From positions 1 to 64,000 of the forward strand of contig JAFVRR010000011.1 of assembly GCA_017504165.1 (NCBI GenBank): DNA of 64,000 nt, written 5' to 3'. The stretch comes from Clostridia bacterium. GTDB lineage: Bacteria > Bacillota > Clostridia > Christensenellales > Borkfalkiaceae. Positions 55,134 through 64,000 of this stretch are shown here, in pieces. The translations under genes and the position numbers were made by a program. Numbering within the stretch: the first letter of the stretch is position 1; the number at the start of each line of letters is the position of its first letter. A model generated the notes under the pieces. It saw nothing but the letters and a program-made list of their open reading frames with translations, was not told the origin of the DNA and did not search any database.

Positions 55134-57305
55134 ATGAACATTACTGAAAAAATAAGAGAAGAGTTTAATTTAACTGAAGAACACGTAACCAATATCATAA
55201 ACCTTTTAGATGAAGGTAATACTATTCCTTTTATTGCGAGATATCGTAAGGAATTAACCGGTCATATTGACGACCAAGTGTTAAGAGAGTTTGCCGATCG
55301 CTTAGAGTATTTAAGAAACTTAGAAAAGCGTAAAGAAGACGTTAAGAAGGCAATAGAAGAACAAGGCAAGTTAACCGACGAAATTGTTTTAGCGCTTGAA
55401 AACGCGGTAATTTTAACGGAAGTTGAAGACATTTACCGCCCGTACAAGCAAAAGAAAAAAACTAGGGCAACGGTTGCTATTGCAAAGGGCTTAAGTCCGC
55501 TTGCCGACGCTATTTTAGCGCAAGATTTATCAGGGGAAGACGCCGAAAAACTTGCCGAGGCTTATATTAACGAAGAACTTGGCGTAAAATCGGTTAAAGA
55601 TGCGATTGACGGCGCTAAAGATATTATTGCCGAAAAAGTTAGCGACGATGCCGAACTTAGAAAGAAACTTCGCAAAATGTTCTTTAAAATCGGCGTGTTC
55701 TATTCCACTTTTGATAAGAAACTTGAAGAAGATAGCGAAAAGGCGGGCGTGTACGAAAATTACAAAGAATATAGCGAGCCTATAACTCAAATTAAAGCGC
55801 ACCGCGTGCTTGCCCTTAACCGTGGCGAAAAGGACGATGCGTTAAAAGTTAAACTTGAAATCGATAAAAACTTGGCGGTTGCCATTTGCGAAAACTTGTT
55901 TATTAAAGGCAATAGCCCTTATAAGCAAATTATTAGCGAGGCTTGTCAAGATTCTTATACAAGGCTTATAAATCCGTCGGTTGAAAGGGAAGTTAGAAAC
56001 CTTATAACTGAAGAAGCGCAAGAAAAGGCGATTAAAATGTTTGAAGTTAACTTGCGTCCACTTCTTATGCAACCACCGCTTAAAGGTAAAATAGTTTTAG
56101 GTTTCGACCCTGGTATTAGAACGGGTTGTAAACTTGCCGTCGTAGATGAAACGGGTAAAGTTTTAGACAAAGCGGTATGTTACCCAACCCTTGAAAACGA
56201 TAAAAAGATTGCCGAGGCAAAAGTTATCGTTAAAGGACTTATTGACAAGTGGAAAGTAGACGTCATTTCTATCGGTAACGGTACGGCGTCTAAAAAATCG
56301 GAAATTTTTATTGCCGAACTCATTAAAGAATACAAGTTAAAAGTGTCTTATATCGTAGTGAGCGAGGCGGGTGCATCGGTATATTCCGCATCCGAACTCG
56401 GCGCTAAAGAATTCCCTGATTTTGACGTTTCAGAGCGTTCTGCGGTGTCTATTGCAAGGCGTCTTCAAGACCCTCTTGCTGAACTTATTAAAATTGACCC
56501 AAAATCAATAGGTGTTGGTCAATATCAACACGATATGCCTGAAAATAGGTTAAATCAAGTTCTTGGCGGAACGGTTACCGACTGTGTAAATAGCGTAGGC
56601 GTTGACCTTAACACCGCAAGCGTTCCACTTCTTTCTTACGTTGCGGGGCTCAATAGTGCTATTGCTAAAAATATCGTTGATTATCGTGAAAAATACGGCA
56701 AGTTTAAAAATAGAAAAGAACTACTTAAAGTTGCAAAACTTGGAGAAAAGGCGTACACCCAATGCGCGGGTTTCCTTAGAATTACCGACGGTAACAATAT
56801 TTTAGACAACACCGCAGTTCACCCTGAATCTTACGACGGTTGCGAAAAGTTAATCAGTATTTTCGGCTATACTGAAAGCGATATTAAAGAGGGGAAACTT
56901 GCTGAACTTCCTAATAAAGTAAAAGCGCAAGGCTATAAAGAAGTTGCCGAAAAATGCGGTCTTGGCGAAGATACTTTAAAAGATATTATCGAAGAACTTT
57001 TAAAACCGGGTAGGGACGTGCGCGACTCGTTACCACAACCAGTTTTAAGGTCAGACGTGTTAGAAATTACCGACCTTAAAGAAGGTATGATTTTAAACGG
57101 CGTTGTTAGAAACGTTACGGATTTTGGCGCATTCGTCGACCTTGGCGTGCATCAAGACGGATTAGTTCACATTTCTGAACTTTCCGATAAATTTATTTCG
57201 CACCCATCCTTAGTTGTAAAAACTGGCGACCAAGTAAAAGTTAAGATTAAATCTATTGATTTAAAGACTAACCGTATATCTCTTACAATGAAAAACATAA
57301 TTTAA
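55134..57305 (+). CDS. tex: Tex-family RNA-binding transcription accessory protein
   Basis: A 723-residue Tex protein. N-terminal helical part with TIPFIARYRKELTGHIDDQVLREFADRL, a YqgF/RuvC-like domain (LGFDPGIRTGCKLAVVDETG), helix-hairpin-helix domains (DLNTASVPLLSYVAGLNSAIA) and a C-terminal S1 domain (GMILNGVVRNVTDFGAFVDLG). It binds nucleic acid and has been linked to transcription and toxin gene expression in other bacteria. Its TAA stop lies inside the left arm of rod element copy D. Confidence 0.94.
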   Translation: MNITEKIREEFNLTEEHVTNIINLLDEGNTIPFIARYRKELTGHIDDQVLREFADRLEYLRNLEKRKEDVKKAIEEQGKLTDEIVLALENAVILTEVEDIYRPYKQKKKTRATVAIAKGLSPLADAILAQDLSGEDAEKLAEAYINEELGVKSVKDAIDGAKDIIAEKVSDDAELRKKLRKMFFKIGVFYSTFDKKLEEDSEKAGVYENYKEYSEPITQIKAHRVLALNRGEKDDALKVKLEIDKNLAVAICENLFIKGNSPYKQIISEACQDSYTRLINPSVEREVRNLITEEAQEKAIKMFEVNLRPLLMQPPLKGKIVLGFDPGIRTGCKLAVVDETGKVLDKAVCYPTLENDKKIAEAKVIVKGLIDKWKVDVISIGNGTASKKSEIFIAELIKEYKLKVSYIVVSEAGASVYSASELGAKEFPDFDVSERSAVSIARRLQDPLAELIKIDPKSIGVGQYQHDMPENRLNQVLGGTVTDCVNSVGVDLNTASVPLLSYVAGLNSAIAKNIVDYREKYGKFKNRKELLKVAKLGEKAYTQCAGFLRITDGNNILDNTAVHPESYDGCEKLISIFGYTESDIKEGKLAELPNKVKAQGYKEVAEKCGLGEDTLKDIIEELLKPGRDVRDSLPQPVLRSDVLEITDLKEGMILNGVVRNVTDFGAFVDLGVHQDGLVHISELSDKFISHPSLVVKTGDQVKVKIKSIDLKTNRISLTMKNII

Positions 57306-57427
57306 AGCCCTATAAACGGCGTTGGGCGTCGTTAACTGTTTCGTTTGTGTGACCCCAATGACCACAAAGGTCAATTGTGTCCACCCAAACTCACGAGCCT
57401 TGCCCAACTTGTTTCTAGTGCTTTAAA
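57301..57427 (+). repeat. Stop-codon-linked rod element, copy D
   Basis: H1: TTTAAAGCCCTA (57301-57312, containing the tex stop) with TAGTGCTTTAAA (57416-57427), one mismatch. H2: AAAC (57314-57317) with GTTT (57411-57414). H3: GTTGGGC (57321-57327) with GCCCAAC (57402-57408), perfect. Inner GTTTGTGTG / CACCCAAAC and apical CAATGACC/GGTCAATTG (57356-57377). H2 and H3 are unlike copies A and B in sequence but pair in each. Confidence 0.75.
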
Positions 57428-57500
57428 TAATCACTTTGATTAAGCAAAGTAGTGGTTTTACAAAAGAGCCTTGTCTTGCTAGCAACTAGCGCTTTAAATA
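57428..57500 (+). repeat. Extra right arm after copy D
   Basis: The linker CACTTTGATTAAGCAAAGT (hairpin) and then GTCTTGC-TA-GCAA-c-TAGCGCTTTAAA (57473-57498), a right arm of the copy A subtype that does not match the left arm of copy D. The same linker follows copy A at 5083. Confidence 0.65.
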
Positions 57501-57554
57501 ATCACTTATAAAGGCAATATAAACGGCAAGGGTATAATATACGATAAATTACTC

Positions 57555-57583
57555 TTGACAAGTATTGAGTTTTTTGGTATTAT
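57555..57583 (+). promoter_or_regulatory. acpP promoter
   Basis: TTGACA (57555-57560), 17-nt spacer, TATTAT (57578-57583) with extended TGG, 29 nt before the ATG. Confidence 0.85.
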
Positions 57584-57612
57584 AATATAAAGACGCATTG
57601 GAGGAAAATAAA

Positions 57613-57840
57613 ATGTCTAATTTTGAAAAAATTAAAGAATTGCTAGTTGAAAAACTTGGCATAAGTGGAGATAAAATTACACTTGAAAGCGAAATCGTTA
57701 AAGATCTTGGCGCTGACTCGCTTGACCTTGTTGAAATGCTTTTATCTATGGAAGAAAATTTCGGTATCACAATTTCTGATGAAGAAACGGAAAATATTAA
57801 AACCGTTAAAGACATTGTAGATATTATCGATAAAATCTAA
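57613..57840 (+). CDS. acpP: Acyl carrier protein
   Basis: A 75-residue acidic four-helix carrier. The 4'-phosphopantetheine site is Ser36 in LGADSLDLVEML, with MEENFGITISDEE after it. It carries acyl chains in fatty acid synthesis. GGAGG lies 8 nt before the ATG at 57613; the TTG at 57598 lies upstream of that site. It stands alone, between the tex transcript and ftsK, with its own promoter and terminator. Confidence 0.95.
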   Translation: MSNFEKIKELLVEKLGISGDKITLESEIVKDLGADSLDLVEMLLSMEENFGITISDEETENIKTVKDIVDIIDKI

Positions 57841-57850
57841 TTCTTTAATT

Positions 57851-57878
57851 AAGCCACGACTTGTGTCGTGGCTTTTTT
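57851..57878 (+). terminator. acpP terminator
   Basis: AAGCCACGAC/GTCGTGGCTTTTTT, perfect 10-bp stem. The 190 nt after it up to ftsK is AT-rich without features I can name. Confidence 0.9.
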
Positions 57879-58068
57879 GTTTTAGTTAAATATCGCGCTA
57901 TAGCCTTGTTTTTTTTGTAAAACGGCTTTACCGACACAAAAATATTAAAGGGTTTTAAAATTATATTTTAAAAAATTTATAAAAATTTTCAATATTGGCT
58001 AAAATTATTATTGCGAAAGTATATAAATTATGTTAATATATAAGTATTAACTATATAAGAGGCTTAAA

Positions 58069-61000
58069 TTGAGTAACGGAATTAAAGGAAAAGAACAAGA
58101 TAATAAATTTTTTACGGTAGAATTTTTTGGTGTAACCTTAATAGTTTCTTCCTTTTTGCTTTTAGTATGCTTACTGTTTGGTAGTAGCGTACTCTTTACG
58201 CTTGGCGAAGAAATTAAGTATTCTTTACTTGGTACTTTCGGTTACTTTGCTTATCCACTTTTATTTTCTTTAAATATCGTCGGATTTTTAATGCTCTTTG
58301 GTAAAAAACCTTCAAAAACTTTTATTATAAAAGTGTTAAGGCTTACCTTAACTTTAACTTTAATTTTGCTTTTACTTACTACTATTACGAATCTGAAAAC
58401 TCCTAACAGTTTAGACGAGTATATTGCCAACGCTTATCTAAGTGGTAGGGGTGAAGTGCCTTTAGTAGTAGGTGGCGCGATGTTTTCACTCGTAACCTTT
58501 TACGCGGTTTCAAATATTACTTACGTTTGGAGTATAGTTTTATTTTCGGCACTTGTTCTTTTAAATTTAATCATATCGTTTTTAAGGTTAAAGAACAGTA
58601 TCTCCAATCCGCCAAAGACTACTGAGCAACCTAAAATTGAAGAACCGAAGATTACGGAACAACCGGTTAATCCTCCCGTTCAACCAATTGCTCCACAGCA
58701 ACAACCTGGGTTTAACGGTGGATATAATCCTTATAACCCACAAGGTTATCAAGCCCCACAAGGCTATCAAAATCCACAACAACCTAGCCAAAATTACGGA
58801 CAAGGTTATTATGGTGGTTTTTCCATTCCGCAACAAAACGGTTATTCTCAATACAATAGCCCGATGAGTAAGGAAGAGGCTATGCGCGTATTGTACGGAA
58901 ATAATCCACCAACTTACTCGCAAGAATTTAACGGCTCTATGGGTAATTCGCCGGTTAATATTGGCGGTACTTCTACGCCACAAAATCCGTTTAACAATAA
59001 CGGTATGATTTCAAACCCAATTCCAAAAGTAGAAGACGCGCCAAGATTTGCGTTTGAAGATAAGTCTAGCGTTGAAGTGGAAAGTGAATACGACGAGTAT
59101 GAAGAGGATAACAACACCTTTGAAGAGGGCGCTAATAAATATAAACCACATGAAAACGCTAGCCCAAGTTTCGTTAACGACTTCTTTAAGCAAGCGGTAA
59201 ATAAACCGCAGTTTGAAGAAGAGAAAAAAGAGCCTTTCGTCGTTGAAGAAGTTGATGAAATTCCTAAGTATGACGACGTTGAAGAGATTGACGAAACGCC
59301 TGAAAAAGACTTAGCGTCTAAATACGAACTTTTTGAAGAGTACGAGACTAAGGAAACGCAACGAGAAGAAGTTGTTAAACCTACTCCAATTAAACTTTCT
59401 CCTGCAAAACCAAGTATTCCTGAAAGTCCGATATTTGCGCCTACTAGCGAAGAAAAAGAAAACGACTCTACAAAAAGCGCTCAAACTTTTACTTCTGAAT
59501 ATAGCAAGCATTTAATTGAAAATATGCCTGCAAAATATAAATATACGCCACCGCCAATCAGTTTGCTTAAGGCTTCTGAAAAGGTGGATAACGACTATCA
59601 ATACGAAATTTTCAAAGCGGAAATTTCCAACACGATACTTGAAACTTTAAATAACTTTGGCGTAACTACCCAAATTGCAAGGGTTCTTCGCGGTCCTGCT
59701 ATTTCTCGTTTTGATATCGAAGTTCCTAAAAGTCTTTCAATGGACGCTATAACAAAGCGCTATAAAGATATTAACCTTCGTATTGCAACGATAACTCCAG
59801 TTCGTATGGTAGCGCCTGTTCCTGGCACTTCTTACGTTGGTATAGAAGTTGCTAACCGCACTAAAGACACCGTTAATTTAAGGGATTTAGTGTGCGCTAA
59901 AGAGTTTTTAGAGGCAAGCAAAGAAACGCTTACTTTCACTTTGGGTAAAGACGTTGTCGGTACGCCGTTATGTATAGATATTACGCAAATGCCACACCTT
60001 TTAATTGCAGGTGCTACTAAATCGGGTAAGAGCGTATGCTTAAATACTCTTATCGTAAGTTTACTTATGAAATACAGCCCTGAAGAATTAAGGCTTGTAA
60101 TTATCGACCCTAAGAAAGTAGAATTTAAGTTCTACGAAAAATTGCCACACCTTTATTTTGGGGAAATCGTAAACAACGGCGATATCGCCTTAACGACGGC
60201 AACTTTAAATTGGGTTTACGACGAAATGTCAAGGCGTTATAGCGTATTTACTGAAAGCAAAGTTAAAAACTTAGAAAGTTACAATAAAAAAGCCCGTTTA
60301 AATAATGAAAAAATTATGCCTAGAATTCTCGTTATTATCGACGAGTTTGCCAACATTATGTTAAACGATAAAAACGGCGCTAACGAAAAAATATGCGCGC
60401 TTGCCGCAGAGGCAAGGGCTGCGGGCGTTCACTTAATTTTAGCAACTCAACGTCCGTCGGCGGATATTATGGAAGGTCCTATTAAAGCAAACCTTCCTGC
60501 GCGTATCGTATTCAAAGTTGCTAGCGACGTCGATTCAAGGGTATGTATCGGTAAAAACGGTGCTGAAACACTTCTTGGTAGTGGTGACGGTTTATTTAAA
60601 ACCGACGGTATGTTCGACTACGATAGGTTTATGGGCGCTTACGTTTCAGATGAAGAAATTTGCGATATCGTAGATTACGTAAAAGACCATAACGAATCTT
60701 ACTTTGATTACAACGCATGGTCAAAAATCGTTGCTAACACTATGCAGTCAAACGACGTTAGCGGTGGCGAAGTTGTTGGTGGCAATGGCGAAGTTAGTAG
60801 TAGTGGCGGTGAAGGCAATATGGCAATCGATCCACTCAACGTAAAGGCAATGCGCATCGGTTATAAGTCGGGCGGTGTTTCTACAAGTTTCTTACAACGT
60901 AAACTCGGCGTGGGCTATCCGCGTGCCGCAAAGATTATCGACTGGCTTACCGATAACGGATATATTACCCCTAACGCAATTCAAGGCAAAAGACAAATGA

Positions 61001-61080
61001 TATTAAGTATTGAAGAGTTTGAAGAAAAATTCGGTTCTGAAGGCCCTCAATTTGGCGAGGTAGGTAATGGCGAAAGTTAA
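58069..61080 (+). CDS. ftsK: DNA translocase FtsK/SpoIIIE
   Basis: A 1003-residue septal DNA pump. Four N-terminal membrane helices (about residues 20-165), a long disordered linker (about 180-490) and the alpha-beta motor with Walker A GATKSGKS (Lys654), VIIDEFANIM (Walker B), plus ATQRPSADIMEG; the C-terminal winged-helix gamma domain (about 925-990, RIGYKSGGVSTSFLQRKLGV) reads DNA polarity. The linker holds a Gln/Asn/Gly/Pro/Tyr-rich tract (about 210-280). TTG start at 58069 with AAGAGG 6 nt upstream. In a spore former it may pump the chromosome into the forespore. Overlaps rimO by 14 nt. Confidence 0.95.
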   Translation: MSNGIKGKEQDNKFFTVEFFGVTLIVSSFLLLVCLLFGSSVLFTLGEEIKYSLLGTFGYFAYPLLFSLNIVGFLMLFGKKPSKTFIIKVLRLTLTLTLILLLLTTITNLKTPNSLDEYIANAYLSGRGEVPLVVGGAMFSLVTFYAVSNITYVWSIVLFSALVLLNLIISFLRLKNSISNPPKTTEQPKIEEPKITEQPVNPPVQPIAPQQQPGFNGGYNPYNPQGYQAPQGYQNPQQPSQNYGQGYYGGFSIPQQNGYSQYNSPMSKEEAMRVLYGNNPPTYSQEFNGSMGNSPVNIGGTSTPQNPFNNNGMISNPIPKVEDAPRFAFEDKSSVEVESEYDEYEEDNNTFEEGANKYKPHENASPSFVNDFFKQAVNKPQFEEEKKEPFVVEEVDEIPKYDDVEEIDETPEKDLASKYELFEEYETKETQREEVVKPTPIKLSPAKPSIPESPIFAPTSEEKENDSTKSAQTFTSEYSKHLIENMPAKYKYTPPPISLLKASEKVDNDYQYEIFKAEISNTILETLNNFGVTTQIARVLRGPAISRFDIEVPKSLSMDAITKRYKDINLRIATITPVRMVAPVPGTSYVGIEVANRTKDTVNLRDLVCAKEFLEASKETLTFTLGKDVVGTPLCIDITQMPHLLIAGATKSGKSVCLNTLIVSLLMKYSPEELRLVIIDPKKVEFKFYEKLPHLYFGEIVNNGDIALTTATLNWVYDEMSRRYSVFTESKVKNLESYNKKARLNNEKIMPRILVIIDEFANIMLNDKNGANEKICALAAEARAAGVHLILATQRPSADIMEGPIKANLPARIVFKVASDVDSRVCIGKNGAETLLGSGDGLFKTDGMFDYDRFMGAYVSDEEICDIVDYVKDHNESYFDYNAWSKIVANTMQSNDVSGGEVVGGNGEVSSSGGEGNMAIDPLNVKAMRIGYKSGGVSTSFLQRKLGVGYPRAAKIIDWLTDNGYITPNAIQGKRQMILSIEEFEEKFGSEGPQFGEVGNGES

Positions 61081-62398
61081 AAAAATTGGGGTAATTTCGC
61101 TCGGTTGCGATAAAAATAGGGTGGACTCTGAAAAACTACTTTACTTTGCTCAAAACAAATACGAAATTACAAACGATATTGAAGATGCAAATATTATAAT
61201 TATCAACACTTGCGCCTTTTTAGAATCTGCTAGAAAAGAGAGTTTGGAAACCGTTTTCGAGTGTAATGCGTTGCGCTCTAAAAACTTAGAAAAAATTATT
61301 TTAACGGGATGTTTACCCGAAAAGTTTATCGACGATATCTTTGAAGATTTAGTTGAAGTCGACGCGTTTTTAGGGGTATTCGATTACGACTTATTGTTAG
61401 AGGCAATCGACTTAACCTATCAAGGTAATAGGGTAAACTACGTTAAAAAGAACAAAAAAGTTTTAATAAAAAATAGAGTTTTGACAACCCCTTGTCATTA
61501 TTATTATCTTAAAATAGCAGACGGATGCAACAATAAGTGTACTTATTGCTTAATTCCGTCAATAAGGGGTAAATATACGTCAACTCCTATTGAAGAACTT
61601 ATTGATGAAGTTAAGGGCATAGGCGACGCTAGGGAAATAATACTAGTAGCGCAAGACGTAACTAGGTACGGTATAGACCTTTACGGCAAGCCTATGATAG
61701 TAAAGCTTATAAGGGAACTATCTAAACTTGAAGAAGTTGAAAAGTTAAGGCTATTATATTGTTATCCCGACATGCTTTCGGATGAACTTATTTTAGAACT
61801 TAAAACTAACCCTAAACTTATAAAGTACGTAGATATTCCACTTCAACACGCGTCTAATCCCGTATTAAAACTTATGAATAGAAAGGGAACGGGCGAAAGT
61901 TATTTAGAACTTATTTCTAAACTTAAAAGAGAAGTTGACGGAATAGCAATTCGTTCAACCTTTATAACCGGTTTTCCGGGCGAAACGGAAAAGGATTTTG
62001 AAACGCTTTGCGAATTCGTTAAAAAGGCGAAGTTTACAAACTGTGGTTTCTTTGCTTATTCTAGGGAAGAGGGTACGCCCGCTTATAAACTTAAAAATCA
62101 AATTGATGAAGAAGTTAAAGAAAAAAGGGTTCAAAAATTATACGAAATACAAAAATCTATTTCGCTTAGTTTCACTAAAAGTTATTTAGATAAAGTTGTT
62201 GAAGTCGTTTGCGACGGTATTGATTACGATAAACAATGTTTCGTTGGTAGGGCGTACTTTAACGCGCCTGATATCGATGGTAAAGTTTACTTTACTTCTG
62301 ACGATATCGTCAATCAAGGCGAAACTTATAGCGTTTTAGTTGAAAGTGTAGACGAATACGATTTATACGGGAGGGCGATTGATGAATACGCCGAATAA
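61067..62398 (+). CDS. rimO: Ribosomal protein S12 methylthiotransferase
   Basis: A 443-residue radical SAM enzyme that methylthiolates Asp of ribosomal protein S12. First cluster Cys in SLGCDKNRVDSE, INTCAFLESA and LTGCLPEKF; radical SAM CxxxCxxC in GCNNKCTYCLIPSIRG; PLQHASNPVLKLMNRKG and a C-terminal TRAM domain. The N-terminal signature NTCAF and DKNRVDSE point to RimO rather than MiaB. Overlaps ftsK and pgsA, so translation is coupled. Confidence 0.94.
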   Translation: MAKVKKIGVISLGCDKNRVDSEKLLYFAQNKYEITNDIEDANIIIINTCAFLESARKESLETVFECNALRSKNLEKIILTGCLPEKFIDDIFEDLVEVDAFLGVFDYDLLLEAIDLTYQGNRVNYVKKNKKVLIKNRVLTTPCHYYYLKIADGCNNKCTYCLIPSIRGKYTSTPIEELIDEVKGIGDAREIILVAQDVTRYGIDLYGKPMIVKLIRELSKLEEVEKLRLLYCYPDMLSDELILELKTNPKLIKYVDIPLQHASNPVLKLMNRKGTGESYLELISKLKREVDGIAIRSTFITGFPGETEKDFETLCEFVKKAKFTNCGFFAYSREEGTPAYKLKNQIDEEVKEKRVQKLYEIQKSISLSFTKSYLDKVVEVVCDGIDYDKQCFVGRAYFNAPDIDGKVYFTSDDIVNQGETYSVLVESVDEYDLYGRAIDEYAE

Positions 62399-62948
62399 AT
62401 TAACGATACTTAGAATTTTACTTATACCTATTATGGTTGCGGTGTTCTATATTCCGCAAATTCCATACCGCTTTACAATTTCCGCAGGTATATTTTTAGT
62501 TGCGGCGTTTACCGATTTTTTAGACGGATACATAGCAAGAAAATACAATTTAGTTACCGACCTTGGTAAATTTTTAGATCCTATTGCCGATAAAATTTTA
62601 GTTTTGGCATCACTTGTAATTATGCTTACCGAGCCTAATATTTTTGGTATGTATAACGTAATGCTTGGTAAAATTATCGGTGGCGTAGGCGTTACGATAA
62701 TCGTAGCAAGGGAAATGACGGTATCCGTACTTAGAATGATAGCGGCAACAAAAAGTAAAGTACTTGCAGCGGAAAAAGTAGGCAAAGTTAAAACCTTTAT
62801 TACAGACGTTGCTATAGTACTTTTACTAGTAGGCGCGGAATTTGCAATTTTTTACAACGTGGCAATCGTTTTATATTTAGTTTCAGTACTTTTAACGGTA
62901 TATTCAGGAACGGTATACCTTATCAAAAATAAGGACGTTTTTAACTGA
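62382..62948 (+). CDS. pgsA: CDP-diacylglycerol-glycerol-3-phosphate 3-phosphatidyltransferase
   Basis: A 188-residue membrane enzyme that makes phosphatidylglycerol phosphate. The CDP-alcohol phosphotransferase motif D-G-x2-A-R-x8-G-x3-D-x3-D is complete (FLDGYIARKYNLVTDLGKFL then DPIAD), and four to five hydrophobic segments follow. ATG 62382 chosen because GGGAGGG lies 6 nt upstream, inside rimO. Its stop overlaps the next start by 1 nt (TGATG). Confidence 0.93.
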   Translation: MNTPNKLTILRILLIPIMVAVFYIPQIPYRFTISAGIFLVAAFTDFLDGYIARKYNLVTDLGKFLDPIADKILVLASLVIMLTEPNIFGMYNVMLGKIIGGVGVTIIVAREMTVSVLRMIAATKSKVLAAEKVGKVKTFITDVAIVLLLVGAEFAIFYNVAIVLYLVSVLLTVYSGTVYLIKNKDVFN

Positions 62949-63970
62949 TGAAATTTAATCTTTTAGAAGTTGGGATTAACGCTTTATCTAATAATATTTT
63001 TAATTTGGCAAGCGATTTAAAGTTAAATTCCCAATACGTTTTAAGCATCAATAAAGAAAAAACTTTGTTTGACGCTGTTAAAAAAATTAACGAAGTTAAA
63101 GGTAATTACGTCTTGTATTTATCTGAAAGCGACTACGTTAAATTTACGAAAGAAATCCCAATAGTATCCGCTGGAAGTAACGGTGAATTTTACGTTGGAA
63201 ACTCTTTAGTTTTTTTGGTTGTTAGTAATTTAAATTACGTTCAGTTTATAGAAAATATCGTAAATTTTAAAAAGAACAACAAATATACCGTATATAAACT
63301 TTATAACGTTTCTACAAAAAAAATTAAAGGCTTTTTTGATTTAAACGACTTAGCCGTAGAAATTATTAGCGACGGTCTTGACGTAAAAGTTAGGTTTGAT
63401 ATCTCCGATTATTCCGAAGTTATGAAATGGGAATTTTTGAAAAAGTTTTTACTTGAGTTTAAAGAGTATATTTACGCCGAAAGCGATATTTCTCTTGCAG
63501 GTCAACTAGTTAAAATTTTAAAGATGCGCGGAATTAAAATGTCTTGTGCCGAATCTTTTACGGCGGGTGGAATTGCGTCGTACGTTACGTCGATTAGCGG
63601 TTCTAGCGAAGTTTTCTACGAAGGGATAGTTGCCTATAACGAAGAGTCTAAAGAAGATAGGCTAGGCGTAGAAAAGAGTACTATACTCATTAAAAAACCC
63701 GTTAGCAGTCAAACTTGTTACGAGATGTGTAAAGGCTTACTTGATAAAGGCGTAGAAGTCGCCGTTGCAACGACGGGTCTTGCTGGTCCTAATTCGGACG
63801 GGTCTACGTTGCCGGTCGGGTTAGTATTTATCGCGGTTGGCACAATTGAAAAAATTTCCGTTTATAAATACAACTTTAAAGGGTCTAGAAAAGATATTAC
63901 TAATAGGGGTATAGAAACGGCGGTATTTTTACTGATAAAGGCGTTAAGAGAAAATACTTTTAGCGTTTAA
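62948..63970 (+). CDS. cinA: CinA family protein with degenerate N-terminal domain
   Basis: A 340-residue protein. The C-terminal about 160 residues (from DISLAGQLVKILKMRGIKMSC) are a good CinA deamidase domain: SCAESFTAGGIASYVTSISG, VAYNEESKEDRLGV and ATTGLAGPNSDGSTLPVGLV, an activity that hydrolyses nicotinamide mononucleotide. The N-terminal part (EVGINALSNNIFNLASDLKL) sits where CinA has a MoCF-like COG1058 domain but keeps almost none of its nucleotide motifs. The C-terminal domain alone should be active. In Firmicutes recA usually follows; AAGAGGA at 63987-63993 is the ribosome site of a gene beyond the window. Confidence 0.85.
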   Translation: MKFNLLEVGINALSNNIFNLASDLKLNSQYVLSINKEKTLFDAVKKINEVKGNYVLYLSESDYVKFTKEIPIVSAGSNGEFYVGNSLVFLVVSNLNYVQFIENIVNFKKNNKYTVYKLYNVSTKKIKGFFDLNDLAVEIISDGLDVKVRFDISDYSEVMKWEFLKKFLLEFKEYIYAESDISLAGQLVKILKMRGIKMSCAESFTAGGIASYVTSISGSSEVFYEGIVAYNEESKEDRLGVEKSTILIKKPVSSQTCYEMCKGLLDKGVEVAVATTGLAGPNSDGSTLPVGLVFIAVGTIEKISVYKYNFKGSRKDITNRGIETAVFLLIKALRENTFSV

Positions 63971-64000
63971 AATAAAAATAATAATTAAGAGGAAAATATT

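Noticed and set aside
58588..58983. A 131-residue Arg/Trp-rich minus-strand frame
   Set aside because: Antisense to the low-complexity linker of FtsK; composition follows from the repeat codons.

Overview
The window is a compact, AT-rich, gene-dense chromosome segment, almost entirely plus-strand, from a low-GC Gram-positive bacterium. It looks like an uncultured anaerobic gut Clostridia or Christensenellales-type organism. Reasons: an infC-rpmI-rplT operon with a leader, a T-box in front of thrS, the sporulation-associated order yabP-yabQ-divIC, a YtxC-like gene before thrS, a spoIIIE/ftsK-rimO-pgsA-cinA block, oxygen-sensitive pyruvate formate-lyase, rubrerythrin beside a Fur-family regulator, and BspA-type leucine-rich-repeat lipoproteins. 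Taxonomy is inferred from gene content only.

Layout. 1-620: end of an rRNA operon (23S 3' end, 5S, terminator). 631-9303: MFS transporter, two LRR lipoproteins, a PRPP-binding phosphoribosyltransferase (minus strand), a Ca2+-type P-ATPase and a YtxC-like gene. 9321-14471: T-box/thrS, infC-rpmI-rplT, an RNA 2'-O-methyltransferase and yebC. 14718-21264: tyrosine phosphatase (minus), a possible small RNA, a Cys-containing protein of unknown function, phosphoesterase, PTS-IIC-like permease, yabP-yabQ-divIC, ppx and an M50-like protease. 21394-25895: gyrB-gyrA. 26130-30325: lipid kinase (minus), ADP-ribosylglycohydrolase, then about 2.3 kb of broken pieces of phage-type large polyvalent (MuF/ART-type) proteins. 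30616-37660: Fur-family regulator with a consensus operator, rubrerythrin, a DUF4250 mini-gene, M20 peptidase, CapA-like hydrolase, RimK-like ATP-grasp ligase, YhcH and YbaK proteins and two membrane proteins. 37787-41660: pflA, a thioredoxin-like gene and a pyruvate formate-lyase split into a 677-residue body and a separate 77-residue glycyl-radical domain. 41719-44920: mixed metabolic genes. 45080-55128: a complete glycogen cluster (glgB-glgC-glgD-glgA-glgP plus a GH13 amylase/pullulanase-like enzyme). 55134-63970: tex, acpP, ftsK, rimO, pgsA, cinA.

The most unusual signal is a family of structured elements of about 125 nt (4953-5078, 14467-14592, 38827-38948, 57301-57427, with a related pair at 41067-41370). 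Each begins at or inside the stop codon of the upstream gene and folds into a long rod. In three copies two consecutive outer helices change sequence on both sides, so pairing is preserved (for example TTGC/GCAA, ATGC/GCAT, AAAC/GTTT). The apical hairpin also covaries in the fourth. Extra right arms of one subtype follow elements of another. I do not recognise this family. The second main point is the fission of pyruvate formate-lyase, with a tandemly duplicated member of the rod class between the two halves.

Promoters close to the sigma-A consensus (TTGACA-17-TATAAT) are easy to see in front of thrS, the Fur-family gene, infC and acpP. Several genes start within 30 nt of an intrinsic terminator. 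No tRNA gene, CRISPR array or intact insertion sequence was seen.
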